Below are positions 1-9,337 of a DNA stretch of 64,000 bases, piece by piece; the stretch's first letter is position 1; the number at the start of each line of letters is the position of its first letter. The stretch lies in NCBI RefSeq assembly GCF_020381325.1, contig NZ_JAGSPI010000008.1, forward strand, positions 1 through 64,000. The letters are read 5' to 3'. This DNA is from Providencia vermicola (lineage in GTDB: Bacteria; Pseudomonadota; Gammaproteobacteria; Enterobacterales; Enterobacteriaceae). The notes below the pieces were generated by a model. That model had not been told where the DNA came from, did no database searches, and saw nothing but the letters and a program-made list of their open reading frames with translations. A program made the position numbers and the translations under genes.

Positions 1-116
1 TGGCGGCAATAGCGCGGTGGTCCCACCTGACCCCATGCCGAACTCAGCAGTGAAACGCCGTAGCGCCGATGGTAGTGTGGGGTCTCCCCATGTGAGAGTA
101 GGGAACTGCCAGACAT
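1..116 (+). rRNA. rrf: 5S ribosomal RNA, 5' end cut by window edge
   Basis: The first 116 bases match the enterobacterial 5S rRNA almost base for base, including the conserved block around the CCGAACTCAG loop and the 3' end GGGAACTGCCAGACAT. E. coli 5S is 120 nt, so about four 5' bases lie outside the window. A terminator hairpin follows at once and no tRNA or second 5S copy lies downstream, so this is the distal end of an rRNA operon transcribed on the plus strand. Confidence 0.97.
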
Positions 117-126
117 TAAATTAGTG

Positions 127-155
127 AAAAAGCCACCCATTGGGTGGCTTTTTTG
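127..155 (+). terminator. Rho-independent terminator of the rRNA operon
   Basis: A perfect stem AGCCACCCA / TGGGTGGCT (131-149) is followed by a run of six T and preceded by A residues. It lies 15 bases after the 5S 3' end, the expected place for an rrn terminator. Confidence 0.93.
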
Positions 156-1098
156 CGTTTGGGGAAATAAAAATGACTCAGTTTACGGTGGTTGAGCCGT
201 TCGGTATGCTTCGTTTTGTTTACTCTGCCCGCTATTTTTATGGTTGAAAGAGGAAGAGACTCAAAAGCCATAAGTTAATCAATAATCCACTCAGCAATTA
301 ACGTGTTTTTTGATTGCGTAAGTGGATTTGATAAAGATTAGCGGGGATTCCTATTTTTGGCTCTGTCTTTTTCAACGCTGGTAAAGTATGGAGATGAAGC
401 GACAAAGCCCCTCATCAGCTAGTTATAAGCCAATCAGTAGTTCACTTAGCAATTAACAGGGGTTATCACATTGCTTATTGTTCCCACGCTTTTATTCTGC
501 TTTTTACCATTCAATTGATTGCGTCTATGTATAGATAGTCGCTATAGCGATAAATCTGGTAGGTTAAAAGATAGGTGGCTTTCATTTACGGCTATTTTTT
601 ATCTCATTAGTAATAGATAAATTATGATCTATTAAAAATAATAATGACTTAACGTTATTATCTGGCTTGTTTGTTCTGATCCCGTTATATAATATTTATC
701 AATTTTATGGTTTTTATGGTTTTAATTAATAACTCAGAAATGTCCATTTTTTAAATGGTAAAGCTATAAAAATCAATAAATAAAAGAATATTAATCAATT
801 TTACTCATATGATAAAACCTTATTCTGTGAGCGAATATTGGGTAAAAAAACAGGCAATTGTTTATTTTTTTATATAAAAATTGTTAAATTGATGTTTCAT
901 TTACTTGCATTTATACTGATTCAAAGTCATTAATGGTGCATCTAGTTATCATGTTATCGATGAAGTTTGCTTATAAATGAAATTCTCAAAGGAAAGAAAC
1001 TCGCGTTCTGATACGAAAGATAGGCCGGCTAAGCAAGTTATACCTTCTTATGCGTTGTATTTCTTGTAAACAAAACCTCTGTACCAAAGGTGGATCAC
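156..1098. other. Long gene-poor intergenic region with an imperfect direct repeat
   Basis: About 940 bases with no convincing coding region. They hold an imperfect 33-base direct repeat (270-302 and 425-457, both ending CAATTAAC). The part from about 580 to 960 is very AT-rich. No tRNA, known small RNA or insertion sequence was recognised. The last 150 bases must carry the promoter of the small membrane protein gene that follows. Confidence 0.6.
270..457. repeat. Imperfect 33-bp direct repeat, two copies 155 bp apart
   Basis: Copies at 270-302 and 425-457 share about 26 of 33 positions and both end in AGCAATTAAC. Some weaker similarity seems to extend to the left of each copy, which would fit an old tandem duplication downstream of the rRNA operon. 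Function unknown. Confidence 0.45.
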
Positions 1099-1527
1099 AT
1101 GAATAAAACAAAAAGCGCTAATCATAAAATTTTTGATCAAATCCTTTCTGTGAATAATCAGAAAGAGAAAGAATTTAACAATGGCCAAGATGGTGCAACG
1201 ATTCTTTCTTTGTTAGTGATGTTTTTTGTACCCTTTTTACTGCTAAATGCTGCGAGAGGTTTCCTTGGGATTGAGTATAGTTTTGCGTCCGTTATGGGTA
1301 TGTTAGCAATCAGTGGGATTATCACAGTAGCATTGTTTAAAATGCTAAAATTAGATTCCCTATTTGCAGATAAACATGTTGTATTAGACCAATTACTTTC
1401 TCGTTATACACCGAAAAATAAACAAGAATTCAAAAAATTACAAGATGAGAGAAAAACAAACTCGGTTGAGTTTTATTCACTTGTAGAAAATTGGGCTGAT
1501 GTAGAAAGACAACACTACGCAAGATAG
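1099..1527 (+). CDS. Small two-segment membrane protein of unknown function
   Basis: 142-aa protein that I do not recognise. The ATG at 1099 is preferred over the in-frame GTG at 1090 because the Shine-Dalgarno-like AAAGGTGG (1086-1093) sits just upstream of it. The N-terminal 25 residues are polar and charged. Two hydrophobic stretches follow (about residues 30-52 and 60-80), then a charged, probably helical tail of about 60 residues rich in K, Q and E. There is no signal peptide. It stands alone between an rRNA operon and the acetate operon, has its own terminator and is AT-rich. An inner-membrane protein with cytosolic tail is the most that can be said; it may be lineage-restricted. Confidence 0.75.
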   Translation: MNKTKSANHKIFDQILSVNNQKEKEFNNGQDGATILSLLVMFFVPFLLLNAARGFLGIEYSFASVMGMLAISGIITVALFKMLKLDSLFADKHVVLDQLLSRYTPKNKQEFKKLQDERKTNSVEFYSLVENWADVERQHYAR

Positions 1528-1571
1528 CAACAAATAACGAAAACAAAAATAAGTCCTTAAATATTATCAAT

Positions 1572-1610
1572 ATCCTTCTCTTCTCTATGTAGAAAGAAGG
1601 ATTTTTTTTG
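1572..1610 (+). terminator. Terminator of the small membrane protein gene
   Basis: Stem ATCCTTCT (1572-1579) / AGAAGGAT (1595-1602) followed by eight T, about 45 bases after the stop codon. Confidence 0.85.
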
Positions 1611-1683
1611 TTTTGGTGAGCTGACTGTGGCTTTTATTCAAAAAGTGAATGGATAGTAAAATATCACCTCTAAAAAGCTGACA

Positions 1684-1716
1684 ATAAAAAAACGGCTCGA
1701 TATTCTGAGCCGTTTT
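1684..1716 (-). terminator. Terminator of the acs-yjcH-actP operon
   Basis: Read on the minus strand, AAAACGGCTC pairs with GAGCCGTTTT and is followed by a T run. It lies 20 bases beyond the actP stop codon. The plus-strand side also ends in TTTT, so it may act weakly in both directions. Confidence 0.85.
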
Positions 1717-1735
1717 GGGTGGCAATTAGGTGATG

Positions 1736-3385
1736 TTAGTGTGATTTACCTTGTTCGATACCCAAACCAATTTGTGAGCGAATAAACTGCTCTTTAAAAC
1801 GTTCTCTTTCCATTTTTCCTTGTTCTGAATTGTCTGTCACAGAGAATAACCATGATGCAATGAAAGCAACAGCCATGGAGAAAAGAGCTGGGTATTCATA
1901 AGGATAGATTGGTTTTTCATGATGTAGGATACTGACCCAGATGGTTGGCCCTAAAATCATCAAGACAACCGCGGTAATTAACCCGAACCAACCGCCTGCT
2001 AATGCACCGCGAGTGGTGAGTTTTCGCCAGTACATGGACAGTAAAATAATCGGAAAGTTACAACTTGCTGCAATGGAGAATGCCAAACCAACCATGAAGG
2101 CAATGTTTTGTTTTTCAAACAAAATACCTAGACCAATTGCAACAAAACCTAAGATCACGACTGTAATTTTTGAGACGCGTAATTCATCTTTTTCGTCTGC
2201 TTTACCATTCTTCATTGCCATCGCATAAAGGTCATGGGATACCGCTGAGGCACCTGCAAGTGTTAAACCCGCAACAACCGCAAGGATGGTGGCGAAAGCA
2301 ACCGCAGAAATAAAGCCAAGGAAGAAGTTACCGCCAACAGCATCAGCAAGGTGAACGGCTGCCATATTGGTACCGCCAATTAGCGCACCAGCTGCATCTT
2401 TAAATGCAGGGTTTGAGCTGACCAGAACAATGGCCCCGAAACCAATAATGAAGGTTAATATGTAGAAGTAACCAATAAACCCTGTTGCATAGAAAACGCT
2501 CTTACGGGCTTCTTTGGCATCACTAACCGTAAAGAAGCGCATAATGATGTGAGGAAGACCTGCTGTACCGAACATCAGGGCTAAGCCTAGTGATAAAGCA
2601 GATATTGGGTCGGAAACGAGTCCCCCTGGACTCATAATGGCAATACCATTTTTATGAACGGCGACAGCTTCCTTGAACAAAGTATTAAAGTTAAAGCCGA
2701 CGTGCTTCATGACCATAACCGCCATGAATGTTGCACCCGCTAACAATAAAATCGCTTTGATGATTTGTACCCATGTGGTTGCTAACATTCCACCAAACAG
2801 GACATACAACACCATCAAGATACCCACTATTACAACCGCCACATGGTAATTAAGGCCGAATAATAATTCGATTAATTTACCTGCACCTACCATTTGAGCA
2901 ATGAGATAGAGTGCGACGACGACCAGTGAGCCTACCGCAGATAAAATTCGAATTGGTCTTTGCTTTAGTCGATAGGATGCAACATCTGCGAAAGTGTATC
3001 GACCTAAATTACGTAAGCGCTCAGCAATTAAGAATAGAATGATCGGCCAACCAATTAAGAAACCAATTGAGTAAATTAGCCCATCATAGCCAGAGGTATA
3101 AACCAGAGCGGAGATCCCTAAGAAGGAGGCAGCGGACATAAAGTCTCCAGCAATTGCCATCCCATTTTGAAAGCCTGTAATTTTCCCGCCTGCCGTGTAG
3201 TAATCAGAACGAGAACGCGTTCTTTTTGACGCCCAGTAAGTGATATATAACGTAAAGCCAACGAACAGTAAGAACATCACTATGGCCTGAATATTAACAG
3301 GCTGGCGTTCAACATCCCCTGTCAATGCATCGGAAAACGCCATTGATGAGGTAAAAAAGAGAATGAGTGAGAGCAAATATTTCAT
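1736..3385 (-). CDS. actP: Cation/acetate symporter ActP
   Basis: 549-aa sodium:solute symporter (SSS) family protein that takes up acetate and glycolate across the inner membrane. The length equals that of E. coli ActP and the sequence is near-identical in long stretches ([16 protein letters not shown] near residue 60, [31 protein letters not shown]). A short N-terminal hydrophobic segment ending near MAFSDA resembles the cleaved-like leader of E. coli ActP and is followed by about 13 transmembrane segments. Its start overlaps the yjcH stop by 4 bases, so the two are translationally coupled. It is the last gene of acs-yjcH-actP, which joins acetate uptake to activation. Confidence 0.97.
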   Translation of the reverse strand: MKYLLSLILFFTSSMAFSDALTGDVERQPVNIQAIVMFLLFVGFTLYITYWASKRTRSRSDYYTAGGKITGFQNGMAIAGDFMSAASFLGISALVYTSGYDGLIYSIGFLIGWPIILFLIAERLRNLGRYTFADVASYRLKQRPIRILSAVGSLVVVALYLIAQMVGAGKLIELLFGLNYHVAVVIVGILMVLYVLFGGMLATTWVQIIKAILLLAGATFMAVMVMKHVGFNFNTLFKEAVAVHKNGIAIMSPGGLVSDPISALSLGLALMFGTAGLPHIIMRFFTVSDAKEARKSVFYATGFIGYFYILTFIIGFGAIVLVSSNPAFKDAAGALIGGTNMAAVHLADAVGGNFFLGFISAVAFATILAVVAGLTLAGASAVSHDLYAMAMKNGKADEKDELRVSKITVVILGFVAIGLGILFEKQNIAFMVGLAFSIAASCNFPIILLSMYWRKLTTRGALAGGWFGLITAVVLMILGPTIWVSILHHEKPIYPYEYPALFSMAVAFIASWLFSVTDNSEQGKMERERFKEQFIRSQIGLGIEQGKSH

Positions 3386-3693
3386 TTTTCTACCTCTTTT
3401 AAAATTTCGGCCGTTAAACGGTCGTATTCACCGTTAGCACGGATAACGTATAGCCCAGTTAGTACAAACGAAATGACGATTAGCCCAACACCCACAGGGA
3501 TCCCCCTTGTGATGTACGAACCTTCCGAGATTGGTGTACCTAACCAGCTAGGGTCAAAAGCGATAAGAAAAATAAAACCAACATACAGGACAAGCGTTAT
3601 TACTGATAACAACCATGAAAAGCGACTACGTTTTCTAACCAGTTCTTTGAAGCGAGGGTTATCCTCTACCTTTTCGTAAGCAGTAGCATTCAT
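3382..3693 (-). CDS. yjcH: Inner-membrane protein YjcH (DUF485)
   Basis: 103-aa DUF485 protein, the size of E. coli YjcH (104 aa). It has two hydrophobic segments (about residues 26-48 and 60-84) with a charged N-terminal region ([18 protein letters not shown]) typical of the family. DUF485 proteins are encoded next to SSS-family acetate permeases and are thought to help ActP, but the biochemical role is not settled. It lies between acs and actP, overlaps actP by 4 bases and is separated from acs by a 195-bp gap that holds an ERIC repeat. Confidence 0.94.
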   Translation of the reverse strand: MNATAYEKVEDNPRFKELVRKRSRFSWLLSVITLVLYVGFIFLIAFDPSWLGTPISEGSYITRGIPVGVGLIVISFVLTGLYVIRANGEYDRLTAEILKEVEK

Positions 3694-3711
3694 CAGAGTT
3701 CTCCTCTGTTA

Positions 3712-3834
3712 TACTCGTCATACTTCAAATTGCAGCTTTGTTGACTGCACTCACTCACACGAGTCACATACTTATGTATGCTCCTCGTGATTCGTTCGCT
3801 TGTCGCCTAGCTGCACCTCGAATTATTTAGAGTA
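3712..3834. repeat. ERIC element (intergenic repeat unit)
   Basis: A 123-bp element with terminal inverted repeats TACTC/GAGTA. The central part has the ERIC hallmarks: a segment like the ERIC2 primer site (around GAGTCACATACTTATGTA) and one like the ERIC1R site (ATGTATGCTCCTCGTGATTC). A second copy of equal length is at 55471-55593. It is inserted between acs and yjcH, inside an operon transcript, and can fold into a long hairpin there. Confidence 0.9.
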
Positions 3835-3888
3835 AACCATCTTGTTGGGATGTATGTAAGGCCGCCTTTATGAGTTGGCCTTTTGGCG

Positions 3889-5844
3889 TTATGACATACT
3901 CATAGACTGTTTTTCTTCGAGTAGTTTTTCGACAACACCTGGATCTGCCAGCGTGGAGGTATCTCCAAAGTTGCTAGTGTCCCCTGATGCAATTTTTCGT
4001 AGGATACGGCGCATGATTTTACCAGAACGGGTTTTCGGCAAAGAATCCGTCCAGTGAAGAACATCCGGCGTTGCGATTGGGCCTATTTCTTTACGTACCC
4101 AATTACGAACTTCGGTGTACAGCTCAGGAGAGGGTTCAACTCCCGATATTAATGTGACATAGGCATAGATTGCCTGCCCTTTAATATTATGAGGGATACC
4201 AACCACAGCGGCCTCTGCCACTTTTGGATGTGAGACGAGGGCGGATTCAATCTCTGCGGTTCCTAAACGGTGACCTGAGATATTTAATACATCGTCAACA
4301 CGGCCGGTGATCCAGTAATAACCATCTTCATCACGACGAGCACCATCTCCACTAAAGTACATACCTTTAAAGGTAGAGAAATAGGTTTGCTCGAAGCGTT
4401 CGTGATCGCCAAATAAAGTCCGGGCTTGACCTGGCCATGAATCGACAATCACTAAGTTACCTTCGGTTGCCCCATCGATAGGTTCACCGAGGTTATCCAC
4501 GAGTGCAGGACGGACACCAAAGAAAGGTAATGTAGCAGAACCTGGTTTTAACATCGTTGCGCCTGGCAGCGGCGTGATCATAAAACCACCCGTTTCGGTT
4601 TGCCACCATGTATCGACCACTGGGCAACGGCTATTACCAATTTTCTTGTAGAACCATTCCCACGCTTCAGGGTTAATTGGCTCGCCAACAGAACCAAGAA
4701 TGCGTAATGAGCTACGGTCAGTACCTTCAATTGCTTTGTCGCCTTCCGCCATTAATGCACGGATAGCGGTTGGTGCGGTATAAAGAATATTGACTTGGTG
4801 CTTATCAACGACCTGACTCATTCGGTTAACGGATGGGTAATTTGGCACACCCTCAAACATCACGGTTTTTGCGCCGTTGGATAATGGCCCATAGAGTAAA
4901 TAGCTATGACCTGTTACCCAGCCCACATCGGCGGTACACCAATAGACTTCACCAGGATGGTAGTCAAAGGTATATTTAAATGTGAGAGTGGCATAAACCA
5001 GATAACCACCAGTGGTGTGGAGAACCCCTTTGGGTTTGCCTGTTGAGCCAGAGGTATACAGAATAAACAGCGGATCTTCCGCGCTCATTTCCTCTGGTGG
5101 GCAATCAGCGCTAACGCCTTGAGTGACATCATGCCACCATAAGTCGCGGTCTTCGACCCAGCTCGGAACATTGCCTGTACGTTGGTAGACAATGACATTT
5201 GCAACCGTGGTGACTTGTGGATTAGTTAAGGCGTCATCCACATTTTTCTTCAGTGGAATAGCGCGCCCTGCGCGTAAGCCTTCATCTGCCGTGATAATCA
5301 GCTTCGCTTTGCAGTCAATAACGCGACCTGAGACCGCCTCAGGAGAGAAACCCGCGAAAATGACAGTATGGATAGCACCAATACGTGCACACGCTAGCAT
5401 GGCGACCGCCGCTTCGACGACCATTGGCATGTAAATCGCCACGACATCCCCTTTGCGGATGCCTTGTTTTTTTAAGACGTTCGCAAACTGGCTCACATCA
5501 TGATGCAGTTCGCGGTAAGTGACATTTTTTGACGATGAAGGATCATCGCCTTCCCAAATAATCGCGACTTGATCGCCTTTTTCAGCCAGATGGCGATCCA
5601 AGCAGTTTGCACTTAAATTTAAAGTGCCATCTTCAAACCAACGAATATCAATATGACCAGGGTCAAAAGAGGTATTTTTGACACGGGTATATGGTTTAAT
5701 CCAATCAACGATTTTTCCTTTTTCGCCCCAAAATCCTTCAGGGTCTTGAATCGAGCGTCGGTACTCATCGTTATACTGTTGTTCTGTAATCAGGGCATTT
5801 TTTGCAATTTCAGCAGGAACGGGATGTTTAGTTATTTGAGTCAT
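3889..5844 (-). CDS. acs: Acetyl-CoA synthetase (AMP-forming)
   Basis: 651-aa cytosolic enzyme (E. coli Acs is 652 aa) that makes acetyl-CoA from acetate, ATP and CoA by way of acetyl-AMP; the high-affinity acetate scavenging route. The P-loop-like adenylation motif [11 protein letters not shown] is near residue 265, the core motif [10 protein letters not shown] near 410, and the A10 motif [12 protein letters not shown] near 605 carries the lysine that protein acetylation inactivates in this family. First gene of acs-yjcH-actP and divergent from sodA. In E. coli the operon is activated by CRP; I could not point to a clear CRP site here. Confidence 0.98.
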   Translation of the reverse strand: MTQITKHPVPAEIAKNALITEQQYNDEYRRSIQDPEGFWGEKGKIVDWIKPYTRVKNTSFDPGHIDIRWFEDGTLNLSANCLDRHLAEKGDQVAIIWEGDDPSSSKNVTYRELHHDVSQFANVLKKQGIRKGDVVAIYMPMVVEAAVAMLACARIGAIHTVIFAGFSPEAVSGRVIDCKAKLIITADEGLRAGRAIPLKKNVDDALTNPQVTTVANVIVYQRTGNVPSWVEDRDLWWHDVTQGVSADCPPEEMSAEDPLFILYTSGSTGKPKGVLHTTGGYLVYATLTFKYTFDYHPGEVYWCTADVGWVTGHSYLLYGPLSNGAKTVMFEGVPNYPSVNRMSQVVDKHQVNILYTAPTAIRALMAEGDKAIEGTDRSSLRILGSVGEPINPEAWEWFYKKIGNSRCPVVDTWWQTETGGFMITPLPGATMLKPGSATLPFFGVRPALVDNLGEPIDGATEGNLVIVDSWPGQARTLFGDHERFEQTYFSTFKGMYFSGDGARRDEDGYYWITGRVDDVLNISGHRLGTAEIESALVSHPKVAEAAVVGIPHNIKGQAIYAYVTLISGVEPSPELYTEVRNWVRKEIGPIATPDVLHWTDSLPKTRSGKIMRRILRKIASGDTSNFGDTSTLADPGVVEKLLEEKQSMSMS

Positions 5845-6262
5845 ATTATTATCTCCTTGCAGATGTTAATACTATGTCAAAAAATGGTTAACTAAAGCAC
5901 GAAATATAAATTTGTTTTTCTTTTGCGCGGAAGATCACGTATTAATTGTAATGAGATTTGCAGGATTATCATTTGATGCTAAATCCCATATTGAAATATT
6001 AATCTAAAAATATTGAAATTGTTGGATGTAAAGAAAAATAAATCGTGTAGATATTGGTATTAGTTACTGTATAAACTAATTCTCATAGGGAATGCAAAAG
6101 ACCACAATTTTATCATGGGTTTGATAATGATTTTCATTAACAGTAAAATAACTATAATAGAAAGAAATTCACAAGGTGCGAAACTACGCAAGTGCCATAC
6201 CCTATGAACCTTGTGGTGAAAATGAGAAACATAGTGGTATTTACGTCACTGGAGACAATAAA
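5845..6262. other. Divergent acs/sodA control region
   Basis: 418 bases between two divergent starts, AT-rich, with the acs promoter(s) near the left side and a Fur box near the right. An upstream reading-frame extension of sodA into this region is rejected because the Shine-Dalgarno GGAGA at 6251-6255 serves the ATG at 6263. Confidence 0.7.
6123..6141 (+). promoter_or_regulatory. Fur box upstream of sodA
   Basis: GATAATGATTTTCATTAAC matches 16 of 19 positions of the Fur consensus GATAATGATAATCATTATC. It lies about 120 bases before the sodA start. Fur repression of sodA is known in E. coli, so Mn-SOD synthesis should rise under iron starvation here too. Confidence 0.85.
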
Positions 6263-6889
6263 ATGAGTTATACATTACCAGCTTTACCTTATGCTTATGA
6301 TGCGTTGGAACCACATTTTGACAAGCAAACCATGGAAATCCACCACACTAAGCACCATCAAACCTATGTGACTAACACCAACACGGCGTTAGAAAAATTA
6401 CCTGAATTAGCGGGTCTTGATATTGACGTTCTTATTCAAAAATTAGACCAAATTCCAGCTGATCAACGTACTTTTGTACGTAACAATGCAGGTGGCCACT
6501 CAAACCACAGCATGTTCTGGAAAGGTTTGAAATTAAACACTGAATTAAAAGGCGACTTGAAAGCGGCTATCGAGCGTGATTTTGGTAGCGTTGATGCATT
6601 CAAAGAGCTATTTGAGAAAGCCGCAGCAACTCGCTTTGGTTCTGGTTGGGCGTGGCTGGTTCTGAAAGATGACGGTAAATTAGCTGTTGTATCAACTGCT
6701 AACCAAGACAGCCCATTAATGGGTGAAGCGATTTCTGGCGCTTCAGGCTACCCAATCATCGGTTTAGATGTGTGGGAACACGCATATTACCTGAAATTCC
6801 AAAACCGTCGCCCTGATTACATCAAAGCGTTCTGGTCAGTGGTTAACTGGGACGAAGCAGCGGCACGTTTCGCTTCAAAAGCTAAATAA
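6263..6889 (+). CDS. sodA: Superoxide dismutase, manganese type
   Basis: 208-aa cytosolic enzyme that converts superoxide to hydrogen peroxide and oxygen (E. coli SodA 206 aa). The four metal ligands are visible: His in the [13 protein letters not shown] block near residue 27, His in [10 protein letters not shown] near 82, and Asp and His in [13 protein letters not shown] near 168-172. The GGHSNHS context is of the Mn type rather than the Fe type. The start at 6263 ([10 protein letters not shown]) is set by GGAGA eight bases upstream and by the family N-terminus; a longer in-frame extension to 6176 has no family match. A Fur box lies upstream and a terminator directly downstream, so it is monocistronic. 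Confidence 0.97.
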   Translation: MSYTLPALPYAYDALEPHFDKQTMEIHHTKHHQTYVTNTNTALEKLPELAGLDIDVLIQKLDQIPADQRTFVRNNAGGHSNHSMFWKGLKLNTELKGDLKAAIERDFGSVDAFKELFEKAAATRFGSGWAWLVLKDDGKLAVVSTANQDSPLMGEAISGASGYPIIGLDVWEHAYYLKFQNRRPDYIKAFWSVVNWDEAAARFASKAK

Positions 6890-6914
6890 TTAGACTTTTT
6901 AATTAAGTCTCAAG

Positions 6915-6948
6915 TGGGCGTAGCATCGATGGTGCTGCGCCTTTTTTA
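6915..6948 (+). terminator. sodA terminator
   Basis: Stem GGCGTAGCA (6917-6925) / TGCTGCGCC (6933-6941, one G-U pair) followed by six T. Confidence 0.85.
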
Positions 6949-7031
6949 TTTCCTGTCCATTTGATTGTTATCTCGATTGGCATTCTTTATGATAAGGGCT
7001 TCGTCACCAATTTATGTGGAGAGCGCCGCCC

Positions 7032-7712
7032 ATGTCATTCTTACCCCAAGTCTTTATCGGTAAAGTCCAAACAACGCAATCTTGCGGTCGAAGTGCGATT
7101 CATAAACATGCGGTAGATGGGTTATTGGCGTTGGGGCAGCTTGGGTTAGAGGGCGACGAGCAAGCAGAAACACGTTTTCATGGCGGGCCTGATAGAGCGC
7201 TTTGCCACTATCCTCGTGACCACTATGAATTTTGGCTAAATGCGTATCCTGAACAAGACGATTTGTTTATGGCATCAGCATTTGGTGAAAATATATCCAC
7301 GATGGGAATGACCGAAGAGAATGTATTTATTGGCGATATCTATGCATGGGGAGATGCGCGAATTCAGGTCACTCAACCCCGCTCTCCTTGCTATAAGCTC
7401 AACGGCCTAACTGGCGTGGAAAACTTCGCTCAAATCATGCAAGACAACGGCCGTTGTGGGTGGTTATATCGCGTCATTAAAACGGGGAATGTCAGTGCTA
7501 ATTCACCGATAACACTATTGAGCCGCAACAGTGAGGTTTCAGTACAAGAGGCGATAATGATTGCATTTCACGCCCCTTATGATGAGCAGCTGTATCATAG
7601 ACTTCTCAGTGCAGCGGGGTTATCTGCCAGTTGGAGCCTAACGATGCAAAACCGCCTCAATAATCATCGTATTGAAGAGTTTAACCACCGTTTATTTGGT
7701 AAACGGAGTTAG
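7032..7712 (+). CDS. yiiM: MOSC-domain protein YiiM (6-N-hydroxylaminopurine detoxification)
   Basis: 226-aa molybdenum-cofactor protein of the MOSC family; E. coli YiiM (224 aa) reduces N-hydroxylated base analogues such as 6-N-hydroxylaminopurine. The hallmark GLEGDEQAETRFHGGPDRA is near residue 41, FGENIST near 84, and the Moco-binding cysteine is in QPRSPCYKLN near 115. The ATG at 7032 is chosen over 7014 because GGAGAG (7018-7023) lies eight bases before it. Its stop overlaps the end of the convergent ABC exporter gene by 4 bases. Confidence 0.93.
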   Translation: MSFLPQVFIGKVQTTQSCGRSAIHKHAVDGLLALGQLGLEGDEQAETRFHGGPDRALCHYPRDHYEFWLNAYPEQDDLFMASAFGENISTMGMTEENVFIGDIYAWGDARIQVTQPRSPCYKLNGLTGVENFAQIMQDNGRCGWLYRVIKTGNVSANSPITLLSRNSEVSVQEAIMIAFHAPYDEQLYHRLLSAAGLSASWSLTMQNRLNNHRIEEFNHRLFGKRS

Positions 7713-9337
7713 GAGTGACCGATAAATTGCTGGTACCAAGGTGTACCAGTCATAAGTTCCGTATGGCTGCCTTGAGCAATAATCTCTCCATCCTCCATAT
7801 ACACGATGTTATCTGCTAAACACGCAAGGTGAGGGTGATGAGTGACGACAATGCGAGTTTGTTGATTTGTTTTAGTTATTAAGGAAATCACAGAAGCGGT
7901 ATTGATGGTATCTAGGCTTGCTGTTGGTTCATCCATTAAAATGATATCTGGGTGGCGAAGAAGTAGCCGTGCAATACATAGACGCTGTTTTTGCCCACCT
8001 GAAAGTGCCATACCGCTCGCGCCGACGTCTCGGTTTAAAAAATCAGGAATATCCTCAAAATTTAACAGTGAAAGCAGAGTGTTAACCTCTCGGTCATCAA
8101 TATTAGGCTCTTCTAATGTTAGGTTTTGGCGTACATTACCGCGAAATAGCGCACTGTCTTGTAATAAAACCCCACGCTTTGAACATAATGCTTCTTGGGA
8201 TAACTCCGTCAGGTTTTTATTACCGTAACTGATGAAGCCCTGAGTCGGGTCTTGCAGACGAGCTAGTAAGCTTAAGAGTGTGCTTTTCCCTGCACCAGAT
8301 GGGCCAACGATAGCTGTGAAAGTATTATGAGCAAAATTGACAGTAAGATTATTTAAAATTCGTTTTTTTTCATCATTATAGAAAGATAATTGTTGGCAAC
8401 GGATATCGTTACTTTCAGGGGCAGGGGCTCGATAGGGAAACGTTAATTCAGGGGTAATCAATGCGGACTCAATCTGTTTAATCGATTTTTTGGCTTGTCT
8501 TACTGATTGATTTAAATGCGAAAGAAGCCAAAGAGGTTCAATGAATCTTGCTAATAACACCATCCCTGCTAACCATAAGCTCAATGGCATGTCACCTTGG
8601 TTCATTTTTTGAATACCTAAATAAAATAAAGCGATAAAAATGATTTGGATAGTGCCTGAAAATAGTAAATGGAATGGCAAACTTTGGCGCTGTAATTGTT
8701 TTTGTGTTTGGTACTGTGACGCTAATGCACAGGTGAGTTGTTGGTGCTGTAGCTGGCTTACTCCAGCTCGTCGGATTAGCGGCTGGTGGAGCGCAAATTG
8801 GTCGAGTTGGCGAATAACATCTTGTTCAGATACATGGGTTTGTTGTTCAAAAAAAGCCATTTTTTGACCGCAAAGGCGTAAGGTAAATAATAAAACCAAC
8901 CCAACGAATAAAAGCATGCATCCAAAAGTAGGTTGGTAGAGAAATACGCCCAATACGACAGCAAATGGCGTGATTAGTCCGCTAATTATGGGGTGCAATA
9001 AATGCGCGGGAACCGACATAATGTGTGAAACAGGCCCAGCCACTAGGTGATTGGCATTTTTTATTGGCTGTAACGACAAGGGTAAGTGGCGAATTAACGC
9101 GTTAGTGAGGTAGCGCATCACTAACCCCCCAGCTAAATAGCCTTTTTGGGTGGCAATAAAGGTGATCATAACGGATATCAGACTACATACCGTCAGTAAA
9201 GCCGTCGGTACCATGATGTCTGATGACCAACTGAAAATAACATATACCAGTAATAACCCGCAGATCCCATCTAAAATAGCCGCAAATACCATCCAAAAAA
9301 TGGCGCTGCGTACTGTATATAATAAGGATTTAAGCAT
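7709..9337 (-). CDS. ABC exporter half-transporter (fused permease and ATPase), second subunit
   Basis: 542-aa inner-membrane half-transporter: an N-terminal domain with about six transmembrane helices (residues 1-300) joined to an ATPase domain with Walker A GPSGAGKST (near 352), signature LSGGQKQRLCIAR (near 450), Walker B IILMDEPTASLD and the H-loop in VVTHHPH. The start at 9337 (MLKSLLYTV) follows GGAGG with 6-base spacing and overlaps the stop of the upstream partner by 8 bases (ATGCTTAA), so the pair is translationally coupled and probably a heterodimer. The arrangement is like CydDC and YbtPQ/IrtAB. The substrate cannot be read from the sequence. Confidence 0.85.
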   Translation of the reverse strand: MLKSLLYTVRSAIFWMVFAAILDGICGLLLVYVIFSWSSDIMVPTALLTVCSLISVMITFIATQKGYLAGGLVMRYLTNALIRHLPLSLQPIKNANHLVAGPVSHIMSVPAHLLHPIISGLITPFAVVLGVFLYQPTFGCMLLFVGLVLLFTLRLCGQKMAFFEQQTHVSEQDVIRQLDQFALHQPLIRRAGVSQLQHQQLTCALASQYQTQKQLQRQSLPFHLLFSGTIQIIFIALFYLGIQKMNQGDMPLSLWLAGMVLLARFIEPLWLLSHLNQSVRQAKKSIKQIESALITPELTFPYRAPAPESNDIRCQQLSFYNDEKKRILNNLTVNFAHNTFTAIVGPSGAGKSTLLSLLARLQDPTQGFISYGNKNLTELSQEALCSKRGVLLQDSALFRGNVRQNLTLEEPNIDDREVNTLLSLLNFEDIPDFLNRDVGASGMALSGGQKQRLCIARLLLRHPDIILMDEPTASLDTINTASVISLITKTNQQTRIVVTHHPHLACLADNIVYMEDGEIIAQGSHTELMTGTPWYQQFIGHS

